A DNA stretch of 64,000 nt. It comes from Darksidea phi (lineage: Eukaryota; Ascomycota; Dothideomycetes; Pleosporales; Lentitheciaceae). The notes beneath the pieces were generated by a model. That model was given only the letters and a program-made list of their open reading frames with translations, was not told the DNA's origin and ran no database searches. The DNA lies in NCBI GenBank assembly GCA_030770425.1, contig JASJFT010000020.1:294162-358161 (forward strand), in the 5' to 3' direction. The position numbers and the translations under genes are program-made. Below, in pieces: positions 14,101-25,700 of this stretch (the stretch's first letter is position 1; each line of letters begins with the position of its first letter).

Positions 14101-17100
14101 GGCTTGACGCTTGTACTTTGTGATCTGGGCTCGGCAGTTGAGGGAACTGAGGAGCTGTGATATCTTCCAAAGTAGCCAGCCAGAAATCATCGGACTTCTT
14201 CTCGTCGACAGTCATCAGGTACTTGATGAACCGGGAGTATGGTACGGAATCGAGCGGGTCTTGGCTGGGCTGCTGGTAGCAGGACTCAACTTTACTGAGC
14301 AAGTTTGGCAAGCTCCAGCCATCATAGACGGCGTGATGCGCAGTCCAGACGAAAAGGGGTGATGGAGATCCTTCTCCAATAATGGCGTAAGTAGTTAAAA
14401 CCCCACCATTCCTTGCTGGAAGATGGCGGTGCGTCTCGTTTATGTCGCGTACATCGGCTAAATGATGCCATTCGACCTCGTCTCGTACCACGACCTGCAA
14501 GAAGCCGCAGTCTTCTGTGTAGATGATGCGAGTGCGAAGAATAGCTTCCACAGCGATGACTCGGTTCCATGCCTGCTTGAAACGTGCAAGGTCAGTGTTG
14601 GGCGGTAGACGGTAAATAGTTTCCGCCACATACGCGCCTGGCTCCTTTGTCGACAGCGCAATGAGACCTTCTTGGAGCCGACTACAGGGATAAATCTAAG
14701 GTTGGGGGGCGAAGTCAGCAAAGTTCATCCGGAGGTGTGTCAGTGCCTATAGTTGGAGACTAAAGGCTGTTACGTACATCTTCGATAGAGTCAGGAAATA
14801 CACCACACTCAGACGCAGCAAAGTTGATAAGGCGGCGTCGGGCATCCTCGGGAACGAGCTCGAATGGAGTCGTATCTGGCTCGGGTCCAGCTGTCAGTTC
14901 TTCCGAGGAGAGCATGACGGCCGTGGCTGCCATGTCCGTGAGCTTGGGTTGGGCGAAGATGTTCGCCACATTTAGAGCAATGCCCTCCTTTCGGCTTGCG
15001 GTGACGAGCCGCATAGCGCCAATCGAGTCGCCGCCGAGACGGAAAAAGGAGTCGTCTGCGCCAACTGCATCGGCGGCAAGGTTCAAGACAGAAGACCACA
15101 AGCGAGCTAGCGTAGTCTCGACGCGTCCAGAAGGCGCGCGCCCACTCTTACCTGCAAGTCGGTAGACATGTAGTTGCTCGTCTGATACAGATTGGGCAAG
15201 TTGGCGCAGCACCTTGCGATCAAGTTTGCCCGATGTCGTCACGGGCATGCTTGTCACGGGCATGAACAGCGATGGGACGTAGTAAGCCGGGAGGGCGTTG
15301 CCGAGCGCAATCTCCATTTCCTTCGCGACAGCCCGCACGGAATCAGACATCTGCCCGATAGCAGGTGGGATGTCGTTAACTGGGCCCGCACGCTCATCAG
15401 ACAAGCAAAGGAAGCCGACAAGCGCCTTGGTGCCTTTGCTGTCTGTGAACTTGACCAGCTCGACTGCTGACTGCGCATCAGCCGGGAGGTTGAGCTTCAA
15501 ATGGTGCTCGATTTCGCCGAGCTCGATTCGTTGGCCGTTCAGCTAAGGAGTGTTAGCATGCACTTTCCGAAAGATCTACATTGGGCTTACCTTGACTTGG
15601 CTGTCCTTTCTGCCAAGATACATCATCTCTCCATCTGAATTATAGTGCACCAAATCGCCAGTGCAGTAGAATCGACGGCGGTTGATCCCGTCGCCGGTGC
15701 GAGCCCATTCAGGAGCATCGATAAAGGCCAGTTTTGTCTTCTCAGGGTCGTTGAGGTATCCACGGCTCAAAATCGGCCCTTCGATAAGCAATTCACCTTT
15801 GCAGCCGATGGGCACAAGACGGTTTCGATTGTCAGCATCGACAATCCAGGAGACACTGCCGATGGCACGTCCAATGTTGGTAGGTTCGCCTCCATGTTTG
15901 AAGTCTTTCCACGCCGAGTTGATGGAAGCTTCACTAGGTCCGTATTGTCCATGAAGATGGACGTGCTTGCTCCACTGCTCGACCACGGCCTTGGTAAGCG
16001 CCTCACCACCTAACGCTAAGCCCTTGATGGTAGGCACATCGGAAGGATTGAGCAGAGCAGCGACTGTGGGTGTCAAGTCCATGAAGTTGGCATTGAGCTC
16101 AGCGATAGCACCTGCAAGGTCGTTCATGCGCTGGTCTTCAGATGGAACACACACGCAGCCTCCTCGCTGGAGCGTAGTGAACATCTCCTCCAAGGAATTG
16201 TCGAAAGTGTAGCTCGCGAACTGCAAAAATCGCGAGCCAGGACCTAATAGCGGAGATACAGAGTTAGTAAATCTCCAGAGCGATATAAATATCTGATGTC
16301 ATGCGAAGAATCGGCATGATTGTATAGTATACAACGCAACTTGGGACACTGAAATCGTAAGAGGGGTTACGTACCGATACCAAGATTAGTGCCGTGAGCA
16401 TATGCGCTTGTGACCATAGCCGAATGCTCGAGTACCACGCCCTTCGGCCGCCCCGTGCTTCCACTCGTGAAGATCACGAATGATGGATTGTGTGGTTCAA
16501 CTGTAGTGCAAACCGGGCCGTCGACATTTTCTAAGTCGTCGAGGAGGACCGAATCGACGATGACCACGTCCGGCACGACATCCTCAAACATCTCGGAGCG
16601 TGCAAGCGTTGTTAGCACTACTTGAGCCTGCGTATCCTCAATGCGCGACTCAAGAGCCAACTTAGGGTGATTCGCATCCAAAGGAACGGCCGCGCCGCCT
16701 GCTTTGAGCACAGCCAACATCGCGATAACCGCAAAAGAGCTCTTGTCGAAACATGTGGGTACGAACACTTCAGGCCCGATGCCGAGGTCAACGAGGTGAT
16801 GAGCTAAGCGATCCGTAACAGAATCAAGCTCGGCGTAGGTGTAGTCGCCATCGAATCCGCGTATCGCAGGCGCATCAGGTTGTGATTTAACCCATGATGC
16901 AAACCTGTGGTGAACGCATTCATTCAGGGTTTCAGGCATGACGTTCCAGTCCTGGATCTGTTGCCAGTGCTTTCCACTGAGATGATCGAGCGCCGAGATG
17001 CTAAGGTCAGAGTTATGGATAATGTTCTCCAGAGCTCGGACGAAGACGCTGGCCACATTGGTCGCCTGCCCGGTGGAGAGATGATCTGTCCAATAATCAA

Positions 17101-20100
17101 GATCAACCATTGCGGCATCGTCAGACACCTCAATGTTGATCGAGACTGGATACTCGGTAGGGTCATAGATCGGCGCGATTTCTACAAACTTCAGGCCTGC
17201 ATCGTCGCTCGGAGCCTCTGAGGGTAATCTCCGGTATGAAAGAGCAGTGTTGAAAAGATTTGTGCCCGACAGATCCAGAACGTGCTGGACTTCCGCCAAT
17301 GCGATGTGACGATGGGGAATCGCGTCCATGTAGTCCTTCTGCACGTCTCGCAGAACGTCCAATAGACATCGTGTGCCATCAGAGAGGCTAACGCGGCAGA
17401 CCAGTGTGTTGATGATGGGGCCTACCATTTCCTGGACGCGAGGGATATCTTGCGAGTCTCGTGCCGATGTCAAATAGCCGAACGTAACGTCATTGCTCCC
17501 TACGTAGCAGCTCAGAGTGAAGGCCCAGGCAGTGTGAAAGATGTTCGATAATGTGGCGCCATGCGAACTGCAGAAGTTCTGAAGATCCAGTATACTGAGG
17601 CTACCGAAGTCCACGCGGATGGTGTTAAGTTGCTTCCCCACGATCTTTCCATCGTTGAGAATAGGGAAGGAGCACACCTCGCTTCCACTGAGATAAGACT
17701 TCCAGAATTCGAGGCTAGAACCTTGGGGTTGGTCCATCAGGTACGATATGTAATCGCTATATGCGGGGCCATCTTCGCGAAGGCAGCCTTCATATGCCTG
17801 TTGGAGGTCGCTGAAGAGAACACTCATTGAGTGGCCGTCCATGATGGCATGGCTGATCTCAAGGCAGCAAAAAACTCTACCGCCAGAGGTGCTACAGATA
17901 GAAAAGCGATGAGGGGGGCTTCGGCCGGTGTCGTAGCTGACTGAGCGCTGCTTCTCAAAGATGGTCAGAGCGTCTTCTTCGCTATCGCACTCGAAATGTC
18001 CGATGTTGGGTTCGACCTGCTTGAGGACAACCTGATCGAACAGACCCTCGTCGGTGCCGATATTCTCGAGGAATATAGTGCGGAGAGATGGATGGCGCTG
18101 GACGACTTGCCTCCAGGCGTCCGCTAATTGTTTCCAACTTGGCTGAGAATGGGCCAACGTGAGCTCGTGAACCGTGACCGCAGCGTAGAAGCCAGCGTCT
18201 TTAGTTTGCGAAAGCAGAAGACCTTCTTGCATATTCGAAGTTGGATAAGCATGTTCAATGTTGGAAGCTGTGACACCAAGCTTCGAGAGGCGATGCAACA
18301 TGGACTGGAAGCGCTCTTCGTTGAGAGACAAAAGAGGGAAGTCGCTCAGGGTTGGTGTTGGTGACAGAGTGGGAAGCTTCTCTATCATGTTCGTAAGACT
18401 CTGACGACATTCAGAAACCCATTTCTGAATGCGATCTTGATGCTGCATGTGACGATTGAAGGTGAATGCGAACTTCAGACGACCCTTAAAAACGATGGCT
18501 GAGATTTCGAAAAGCCCGAAGCGGGGAGCTCTGTGTCCAACATCGGCAGTGCCTCCAGCTTCTCGTGTCTCTCCAGCCATGCTGTCAAGGGGTTGAAGCA
18601 GGGCGTCCGAGCGTTCAAGTTGCTGAGAAACAGGTTAGTAGTGTTCTTATATATAGCACGGCTTTAGCATACCTGATACTGGCCGAGGTAATTGAACGAG
18701 ATCTCCATAGGCCAATGAGTACTAAAACGGTCGAGACCCTTAGCGGTCAGAAGTCTTTGCGCAAAGTAGGGGCGGCCATTTGCTGGAATCTGTCGCCGGA
18801 AATCTTTGAGCTTGCGCACAGTCTCGAGTGGGTCATTGGAAGGCTCGATGAATACAGGATACACTGGACGCGCTAGTTAGATGCATATTTCAAAAGTTTG
18901 CGAAGATGACTTACAGGTCGTGAACCAGCCAACGGTCCTGGAGATGTCGATTTCTGAGTTCCACGGCTCTCTTCCGTGCCCTTCGTTGAAGATAGCAGGA
19001 ACAGGTCTAAATGCGGAAGTCAGCAAGACTCATCCAGAAGGGCTTTCAGTATCAGACCGAGGGCGGGAAATGCGACGCAATACAAGGAACCTAGTATTAC
19101 GTAGAGTGACTCACCTGTCGGTAAAGACGTGAGACCAAGACTGGATCAATGAAGCCAAGAGAACTTCCACTGGCTCCGTGTTGAAGGCAGTATGGCAATC
19201 TCCTAGGAACAAGGAAGTGAGAGAAGGGTTCAACTCAAAACTCGCATGACCGGCATTTCCATAAGTGTTGTCCGCGTGATCCAGGCCCCAGTAAGAAAAG
19301 TCCAGGGCCGGGATCTCCGCTGATGGGAGAACTTTGTCGAGGTTAAGCGTCTTGGCATGCTCGCTCTGCAGGTGTGCCCATGTTTGAAATGGAAGTGCCG
19401 GCGGGAGTAAAGTTTCCCCCTTCAGGATCTCTTCCAACTCCTCAAGCAGCAGGCGCCAAGTGACCAAGTCAATGACTAAGTGATGAGCGACTAGGAAAGC
19501 ATGCTGTTCGTTGCCGAACTCAAATAGGTCGGCAGCAAATAGAGGACCGGTACTATGTTTGAGACAGGTTTGTGAGTCCTCAATCATGGCATCAATCTCT
19601 CCTTTTGTCGATACTGTTCGGTGACGGAAGCGATAGGAGTTCGTAACGTCTTCGGTCACACGCTGTTGCCAGCCACGTTCTGCGGAGAACGAGAATCTAG
19701 CCCGCAGCATGGAGTGGCGAGATATGAGCTTCTCCACAGCCGCGTGAAACTCTTCGGCGGTCGTTTTGCGGTTGACTCTCAGATAGAATGATTGGTTGAA
19801 GTGGCCGTGGCCTTGGTCCGGAAGTTGGAACCAGAGTGACTGAATAGGCGTCAGGTCGAACAGCTTCTCAACTTCTTCCTTAGTGTTTTCCACGGAAGTC
19901 TGAACATTCTTCACCGTGGCAGCCAATTGTGGAATTGATCGACTCCGCAAGATATCTTGTACACCAAGACCCAAACCTTTCTTACGGCACTGTCCCATGA
20001 CCTGCATTGCAGAGATGGAATCTCCGCCCAAAGACAAAAAGGGCCGATCCATTGGGACTTGCTGTTCCGATAAGTTCAGCACATGAGCCCAAACGGACCG

Positions 20101-22741
20101 TAGTGTCTTCTCAATGTCGTTGGCGGGCTCATATGTCGAACGCGAATCTTCAGCCGCTGGGATGGCGCGTTGATAGACATCAGTAGACATGTTGGTCAGC
20201 CATTGTGCGACACGCTTTCGATCTAGCTTCCCGGAAGGAAGGTAAGGAAGCGCGGTAACAGCTATCCAGACGCTGGGCAGCATATAGAAGGGTAGACGGC
20301 TAGAGACCCGTGCACGGATCGCTTCTATCTCGGCATAAATGGCCGCTTTTTCTTGGCCGTCGAAAAGGCAGAGGGGCTGGTTATCAGCTGTATGCGTTGT
20401 GAGCGAGATCACTGCAACTAGGCGTTCCTTGCACAGCCCAGTTTTAGGCAGTAAGACCAAGTTGTGCTTGATCGCGGTTTCTAGATTGAGATGATGCTCG
20501 ATCTCTAGAAGCTCGATGCGCTGACCATGGTATTTCTGTTTCTCAGTCAGTAGGACGGTGAACTTGAGTAAATGTGTACGTACAACTTGGTTGTCTTTAC
20601 GTCCGACAATGTTGAAGCTCCCATCCGGATTCTGGAACACCAGATCGCCGGTGAGATAGCCTCGAAAGGGGCGATCCTTGGCCCACGCAACATCAGTAAC
20701 AAATGCTTGGGATGTCTTCTCTTCATCGTGCAGGTAGCCGCGAGCGGCGATGTGGCCCTCGATAAGGAGTTCTCCTGTGCAGCCGATAGGGAGCCGTAGG
20801 TGACGATTGTTAGGATCGACCACCCACGTATGACAGCCGATTGGGAACCCGATATTTCTGGGATCGGCTGAAGCGGTCATCCCAGTTCGACTTACGGACG
20901 CGACAGCACATTCACTCGGACCGTAGCTTTGAATGATGTGAGTTAAACCGCTATTAGAGATATTGGTGAACTACTTACCCGTTGACGAGGTTGATCTGTG
21001 ACCAGGTGTCGAGGTTCGCTTGCGACATCGATTCGCCCATAAGCACAATCGTAACCAGAGTCGGCACCATTGAAGGCTCCAGGAACCGAACAAAGGTGGG
21101 GGTGAGTTGCGCATATGTCACGCGCATGTCGTTCATTGCTTTTGCAATATCGTTGAGCCTGGCATGTTCATCCGGAATGCACACTGTCCCGCCCGTCATC
21201 AAGGGAGTGAGGATTTCAGTGATTGAGGCATCAAACGAATGAGCGGCGAATTGAAGGGCTCGGAAAGGCTTGGGCACGTCCATGCCAAGGCCTGGGAAGT
21301 GTGCCTTCGCTCCGGTACAGAAGTTGCCGTGTTCAAGCAGAGTTAGTTTGGGTTGGCCTGTCGTTCCAGAGGTTGGGATAATGTAGACGGCGTTGTTGCT
21401 GTCTGACCGACCCTGAATGGGCTTCGAGGGGGTTTGAAGAGAATTGACAAATTCGTCATCGATGGAGACGACGTTTGCAATAATTCCACCAAAAGAGCCA
21501 GAGTGGGCCCGAGAACAAAGCAGTACCTCGGCATCCACTGCATCGATGAGGTGCTGGACACGCTCTTTCGGGGCTGCAGGATCCAGCGGAAGGACTGTTG
21601 CAAGTAAGCGACTGCTCCGAAAGCTTAGGTGGAGCACACCAAAAAGAAACTTAGGAAAATCAAACATGTTTTGGTAGCCTTTCCTGCAGTGTAACTAAGA
21701 GCCATCTGCGTGATGTGGTAGTGCAGTTTTAAGAAAAGAGTAACACATACATGCGCCACCGGCTCTGAGCACGGAGAGCATTGCCACCACATTCCATTTC
21801 GATTTGTCGAAGCACAGTGGTACAACGACTTCAGCACCCACTCCAATCTCGACCAAGTGCTCTGCGAGTCGGCTCGCGTGCTCGTGAAGCTCTTGATACG
21901 TGAGAGTGCCGTCCCATGAGCAGACAGCTTCCTCGTGGGGCACACGTGACGCCGTTTCCTCAATAACCTCGTGCACTGTGCGCGTGACGCGATCGAGAGG
22001 CTCAGAATTCCACTTCTCAACTTGGAGTTTGTTACGCTCGCTAAAGAAATCGGCTTCCCGTAAAACCAGATCGGGCGAGGAGAGGATCGAGGTAAGAATC
22101 GTATCAACAGTGCTTGCGATGTTTTTGGCCTGCTCTGTTGGTACAAAGGAGTTGCGATACTCGACGAAAATGCTGACGCCGGATTTCAACACCTTGACAA
22201 GTAGGCGAAGATCGCACTGCGAATGTGTTAGAACTCGATATTTAGACAACAAGGGCGTACGTACCGAATCCGGCATTGCCATCGCCTTGCCGGATGCTTG
22301 GGTCTTGCCCATTTGGGCACCAAAGCGGAGCAGTACGGAGGTATTGTATTCGCATCTCTTGCTCACAGTTGGGTGATTGATTTCAGCACATTTGAGGAGC
22401 TGCTGCAACGACATATCCTCGTCGATGTCAAGCATGACGACGGGTTCAGAAACGTCAGTGGACGCGTCCAATACTCCAACGCCGCCCGCAGAAGCGCCGC
22501 CAGCTTCACCATAGCTAAAGCAAACGCAACCTAATCCAGTGTATGTGCGCAGTAACAGTGCCCACGTGATTCGCACAGCAGCAATCAGCGCTGCATTGTC
22601 ATCATTCTTTGCGAGCAGCTGCTGCACTAGAGCAGGCTGCTGCAGCTCGACCCGCACTGATAATGGCCGCTTCTGAGCATTACTTGCTGTGATGGCTGCT
22701 GGAAAGAAGCAAGAATGTATTTGTGTTGATTCTGAAGCCAT
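1..22741 (-). CDS. Giant multimodular nonribosomal peptide synthetase, 3' end beyond window
   Basis: This gene encodes a cytosolic assembly-line enzyme that activates amino acids as adenylates, loads them on phosphopantetheine carriers and condenses them. The ATG is at 22741-22739. Fourteen introns were placed by hand: 22264-22217, 21750-21595, 20978-20927, 20583-20536, 19114-19007, 18914-18864, 18672-18623, 16374-16244, 15590-15543, 14777-14696, 7030-6981, 3748-3696, 264-216 and 98-54. With these removed the frame stays open for 7,256 codons to the left edge. Domain order is half-C, A-T-E, C-A-T, C-A-T-E, C-A-T, C-A-T-E, C-linker-T. Five A domains each carry a recognisable A3 motif, a GD(L) motif and an A10 lysine. 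Six carriers carry GGDS, and three E domains carry HHLVIDxVxW and (E)GHGRE or THGRE. No thioesterase or reductase is seen before the edge, and a terminal C domain may follow. The layout resembles NPS4/AbNPS2/Pes1-type synthetases (from memory, unverified). The product is unknown. Confidence 0.93.
2170..6830 (-). other. NRPS module 5: C4, A5, T5, E3
   Basis: C4 (about 6770-5500) has the canonical [10 protein letters not shown]5 (about 5470-3900) has [11 protein letters not shown] and YRTGDLV; its A10 motif reads ASLKLDRK, so the lysine is kept while the preceding glycine is leucine. Hand-aligned pocket residues are D A M C A G A V V K. T5 reads [13 protein letters not shown] (histidine for the usual leucine, serine intact) and is split by the intron 3748-3696. 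E3 (about 3530-2170) has [11 protein letters not shown] and NETHGREPW. The module parallels module 3. Confidence 0.87.
6850..10160 (-). other. NRPS module 4: C3, A4, T4 (no E)
   Basis: C3 (about 10150-8850) begins [16 protein letters not shown], and its motif reads SHAICDGSS with serine at the first histidine position. A4 (about 8810-7180) has [18 protein letters not shown] (serine in place of the usual threonine) and AGKLDRN. Hand-aligned pocket residues are D A A F V G G V F K. T4, [12 protein letters not shown] near 6960, is interrupted directly before RLGGDS by the intron 7030-6981. The module parallels module 2 in order and in motif type. Confidence 0.87.
10170..14890 (-). other. NRPS module 3: C2, A3, T3, E2
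   Basis: C2 (about 14850-13460) has the canonical HHAVYDGWS motif. A3 (about 13420-11850) has [18 protein letters not shown] and SGKMDRR. Hand-aligned pocket residues are D A I T I V G A I K. T3 is [12 protein letters not shown] near 11680. E2 (about 11530-10170) has [29 protein letters not shown] and FNYLG. From 14695 to 7031 the coding sequence runs through C2 to the start of T4 without an intron. Confidence 0.87.
14900..18290 (-). other. NRPS module 2: C1, A2, T2 (no E)
   Basis: C1 (about 18270-16960) opens with [15 protein letters not shown]. Its active-site motif reads SHAIMDGHS, so the first histidine of HHxxxDG is a serine; the second histidine and the aspartate are kept. A2 (about 16925-15190) has [18 protein letters not shown] and SGKLDRK. 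Hand-aligned pocket residues are D N E D A G Q I N K. The intron 16374-16244 (131 nt) falls just before the [10 protein letters not shown] core. T2 is [12 protein letters not shown] near 15025. No epimerisation domain follows, so an L residue (or a residue used as loaded) is expected here. Confidence 0.85.
18300..22741 (-). other. NRPS module 1: half-C, A1, T1, E1
   Basis: The first ~240 residues (22741-22010) match only the C-terminal half of a condensation domain ([10 protein letters not shown], then VEYRNSF), so this is an initiation module. A1 spans about 22010-20190. Its A3 motif reads [10 protein letters not shown], where the glycine after PK is replaced by leucine. The [14 protein letters not shown] and SGKLDRK motifs are normal. 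The hand-aligned binding-pocket positions (235, 236, 239, 278, 299, 301, 322, 330, 331, 517) read D A T Q V M G V A K; no substrate is assigned. T1 is [11 protein letters not shown] near 20030. E1 (about 19870-18340) has [11 protein letters not shown] and NEGHGREPW, which is split from ITR by the intron 19114-19007, and FNYLG. The first residue incorporated should therefore be presented in D form. Confidence 0.85.
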
Positions 22742-25700
22742 AGTGTCTTGCGCCGGTTTGTGTTAGATGTGTGTATGTTAAGAGTGCGTACAGGGCTGAT
22801 TCCTAGAACGTGTCTAGGTTATCGATTGGCGTTTGGTAGCTATATAGCAGCTATGGAAGAACGTTTCTAGTAGCCTGGTAGGGAAGCACCACAGATCGTG
22901 ACTTCTTGAGATGCGATGTAATGAGTTGAGAATAGCCTGTGGATGGGAGGCTGTCAAGGCAGGAGAGTAGTCTGTCCCAGTTGATTAGCAACTGAACCCT
23001 TTGAACGATGCTTATTAGTGTATGCAGGGAAGAGCGCTCACATACTAGACTTCAGGGTCGGTTTCGCATCGGTTCAGCTGACGATGGGAATGATGTGCAC
23101 GAGAAGGATAGGCAGAACTGATTATCAAACAGAGCCTTCTTGATGCAAATCACGCGTATAGGAAAGGGGGCAATGGCTTCTACTTCTGCCACCTGCTGGG
23201 TGGTTCTCATTTTCCAATTTACCTAGGTTTGCCTCTTCGGGATCTTCGACGCCGCCATCCCACTTCTTGGGCTATCAATGAGGTCATAACCAGCCATGGC
23301 CTTCTCCCCCAGGCAAGTCACAGGTACTCGAGTTGCATCGCGTTCTCATGCCCGTGCTTGCGGGTAAACCATCGTTGTCCGGGATAGAACAGCGCTAGGT
23401 TGAGACGAGGACGAACTCGGGGTAGCTGCAAGCCGTACCGAAAGATCGTCATCCTACAGCACGGTAGATGCCGCCGTGCCTGTCGTCTAAGACATGGCTC
23501 ATCGCGCAATGCCGGTGAACGCTCACCGGGAGGCGCAATGGCATCCCCGCGGGCGCATGGCTGGCTGTCAAGCGGGCTTAGCCGGCATGGTGGTTGCATG
23601 GCCGCGGTGGAAAGGACGACGATAAAGTGGATATATATTGGAGCGTGCATTCGTCCGGACTCACACCCAGCACGAGTGCTGTGATGGAACAAGACCATGG
23701 TGGCCATGACGGTGGCGTGGAACGAGACGCGTTCCTTGCCAACTGTGGGGCGCCGCGCTCGCCGCCGGTCTGATTGGCTCGCATTAGCTTCCTCACGTGA
23801 TGTCAAAGCGCTTACCTGCAGCGGGCATATACGAACGGAATGCTGCTCTCCGTTGCGACACCAACATCCACTGCGCTCATTGTCAGCTGCCTGCGGTCAG
23901 CCCCCTCCGCCCTTGCCAGGCCTTGTCGCGGCGACTAGAGAACGTCATAGTGTCCCTGTTCGCTGACCGGCGCCCGCGCGAAGACGCTCCGCTCTACTCG
24001 ACGCCTCTGCGGAAGATCCACCTGCGGTGCGACCACACTGCCAACTGGCACTCCACCTCCTACTGCCAACTGTCACTCCGCTTCCCACCGCCACCGCTGG
24101 TTCCCCTCTTCTCCCAAAATCCCCTTCACCCGTTCCACGACGGCAGAGCGGACCCCAAGACGGCTCTTCCGCTGCTCCCCTAGACTCCCGCCCTTCTCGT
24201 ATGCCAACACCAGGAGGCTATTTATGGGCTTGGCCGTGCGCATCAAGTTTTGCCCTGGCTGATCGGCTACTGCTACTCGTGTTACCAGCGCTCTGGTAAC
24301 AAACACCACGCTGGCCGGTTACTCGTGGCAGCGTACTGTGGGCCTCTGCACCTTTCATTTAGACTTTCTCACGCCATCGTATTGATATCATCCGTGCAGC
24401 TGGCGGTCGCCACGACTAGCCATAGATGGACCTCAAACCAGCGTGCAGTCTCAGCTTCTTCCCCGAATCGTCGTCCGGTCTTCCAAGCTCTTTCAGCCTG
24501 AAGGGTATATACTGGCCCTGGTACTTAGTTAATACTTGTTCCATCTGCTATGGTTGGGTCCGTCCGATCATCCCAATAGTTCGACATTGTGGGGTGCTTT
24601 AGCTCATTCGGGACTTAAACAGCTCGAAGATTTCCTTACCCCGTTAGCAGGATTTTTAATTTACCCATATGAGCTTCAACCAGCTTTCGATCCCTCTGCG
24701 CATACCCATCCACGGATGCATATGCTGTGGAACCGCCAGGACGTGCCATTCCGTAAATGACGAGCTTTTCGCCGCTAGCAGCAAAGTTTTCTTGCCAGAG
24801 CTGTTTGGATCTTCGAATCCAGCAAGATCATCATTCCGCCGGGGCCGTAGTATCCACTTCTTTCGAACAGTGCGCTGTACTACCGTGTATACTATTGGCG
24901 TAAACGTGCAGTGGTGACAGCCCTGCTGAAGAGTTTCTTCCCTCTTCACCGATGAACCCCCGGTAGGCCGACGACACCTCCTGTCAGTGGGCAAACTTGC
25001 AGTGCCACACAAAACGTCGGTATGGCAGCTGGACTGCGAGGGCATAGTACGGAGCCTGCAGCAAGGGTCTATCGAATGATTCCCGACTCATACCAGCGTA
25101 CTTTCCCCTTGAGCAGTTTTTACATGGATTCTAGCGGAGCCTTGGGTCTATGCCTCCTCTTACGCAAAGCTTGACGGCCATGCCGTGTACCCACGGGGTG
25201 AGTTCACCTCGACAGTCCCCACTCCGACTTCACTTTTCTCGTTCCCTTGGCTGCACCAATGCATGCGGGTCGGCTTTAGCGTATTGTTGGGGCTTCCAAT
25301 CCCCCCCCGCCGGTAGTGAAGGCTCTCGCGCCGAACCTTGTCGAAATTGGCTCATCTAGGCAAGCCATGACTCTTCCGCCCAAAGGTACTGGCATCCACA
25401 CAACAGCGGCCGTTAGCTGACCGATGATGTATTGCTGCATACTGACAATAGATCCAGCACAGCGCTGAGTGTCACGCTAGCCTCTTTCCAAGCCACCCTG
25501 CGTACGCACCCAATCCCCGTGCTCTTTTGCATTGACGGCATGTTGCCACGAAGCCGCATCAGTCAAAGCCGTCTCCGGACTTCCTTAATCTCCCCATGTT
25601 CTCTTCAAAGCTTCTAGTATGATGATCTCTTCTCGTATTTTATTTCATTGGCCGCATCTCCTTCTCAACACTCCTGAGACAGGCGTTCGACTATGACGAT

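Noticed and set aside
21595..21750. Frame break in A1 suggesting an NRPS pseudogene
   Set aside because: A 156-nt intron with a GTATGT donor and CAACAG acceptor restores RAGGAFLPLDP, the expected A-domain core.
23300..24310. Overlapping open frames of 70-160 codons on both strands
   Set aside because: They lie in a GC-rich stretch that keeps frames open by chance. Compositions are Arg/Pro/Ser/Cys-skewed, no motif is recognisable and no exon joins fit.
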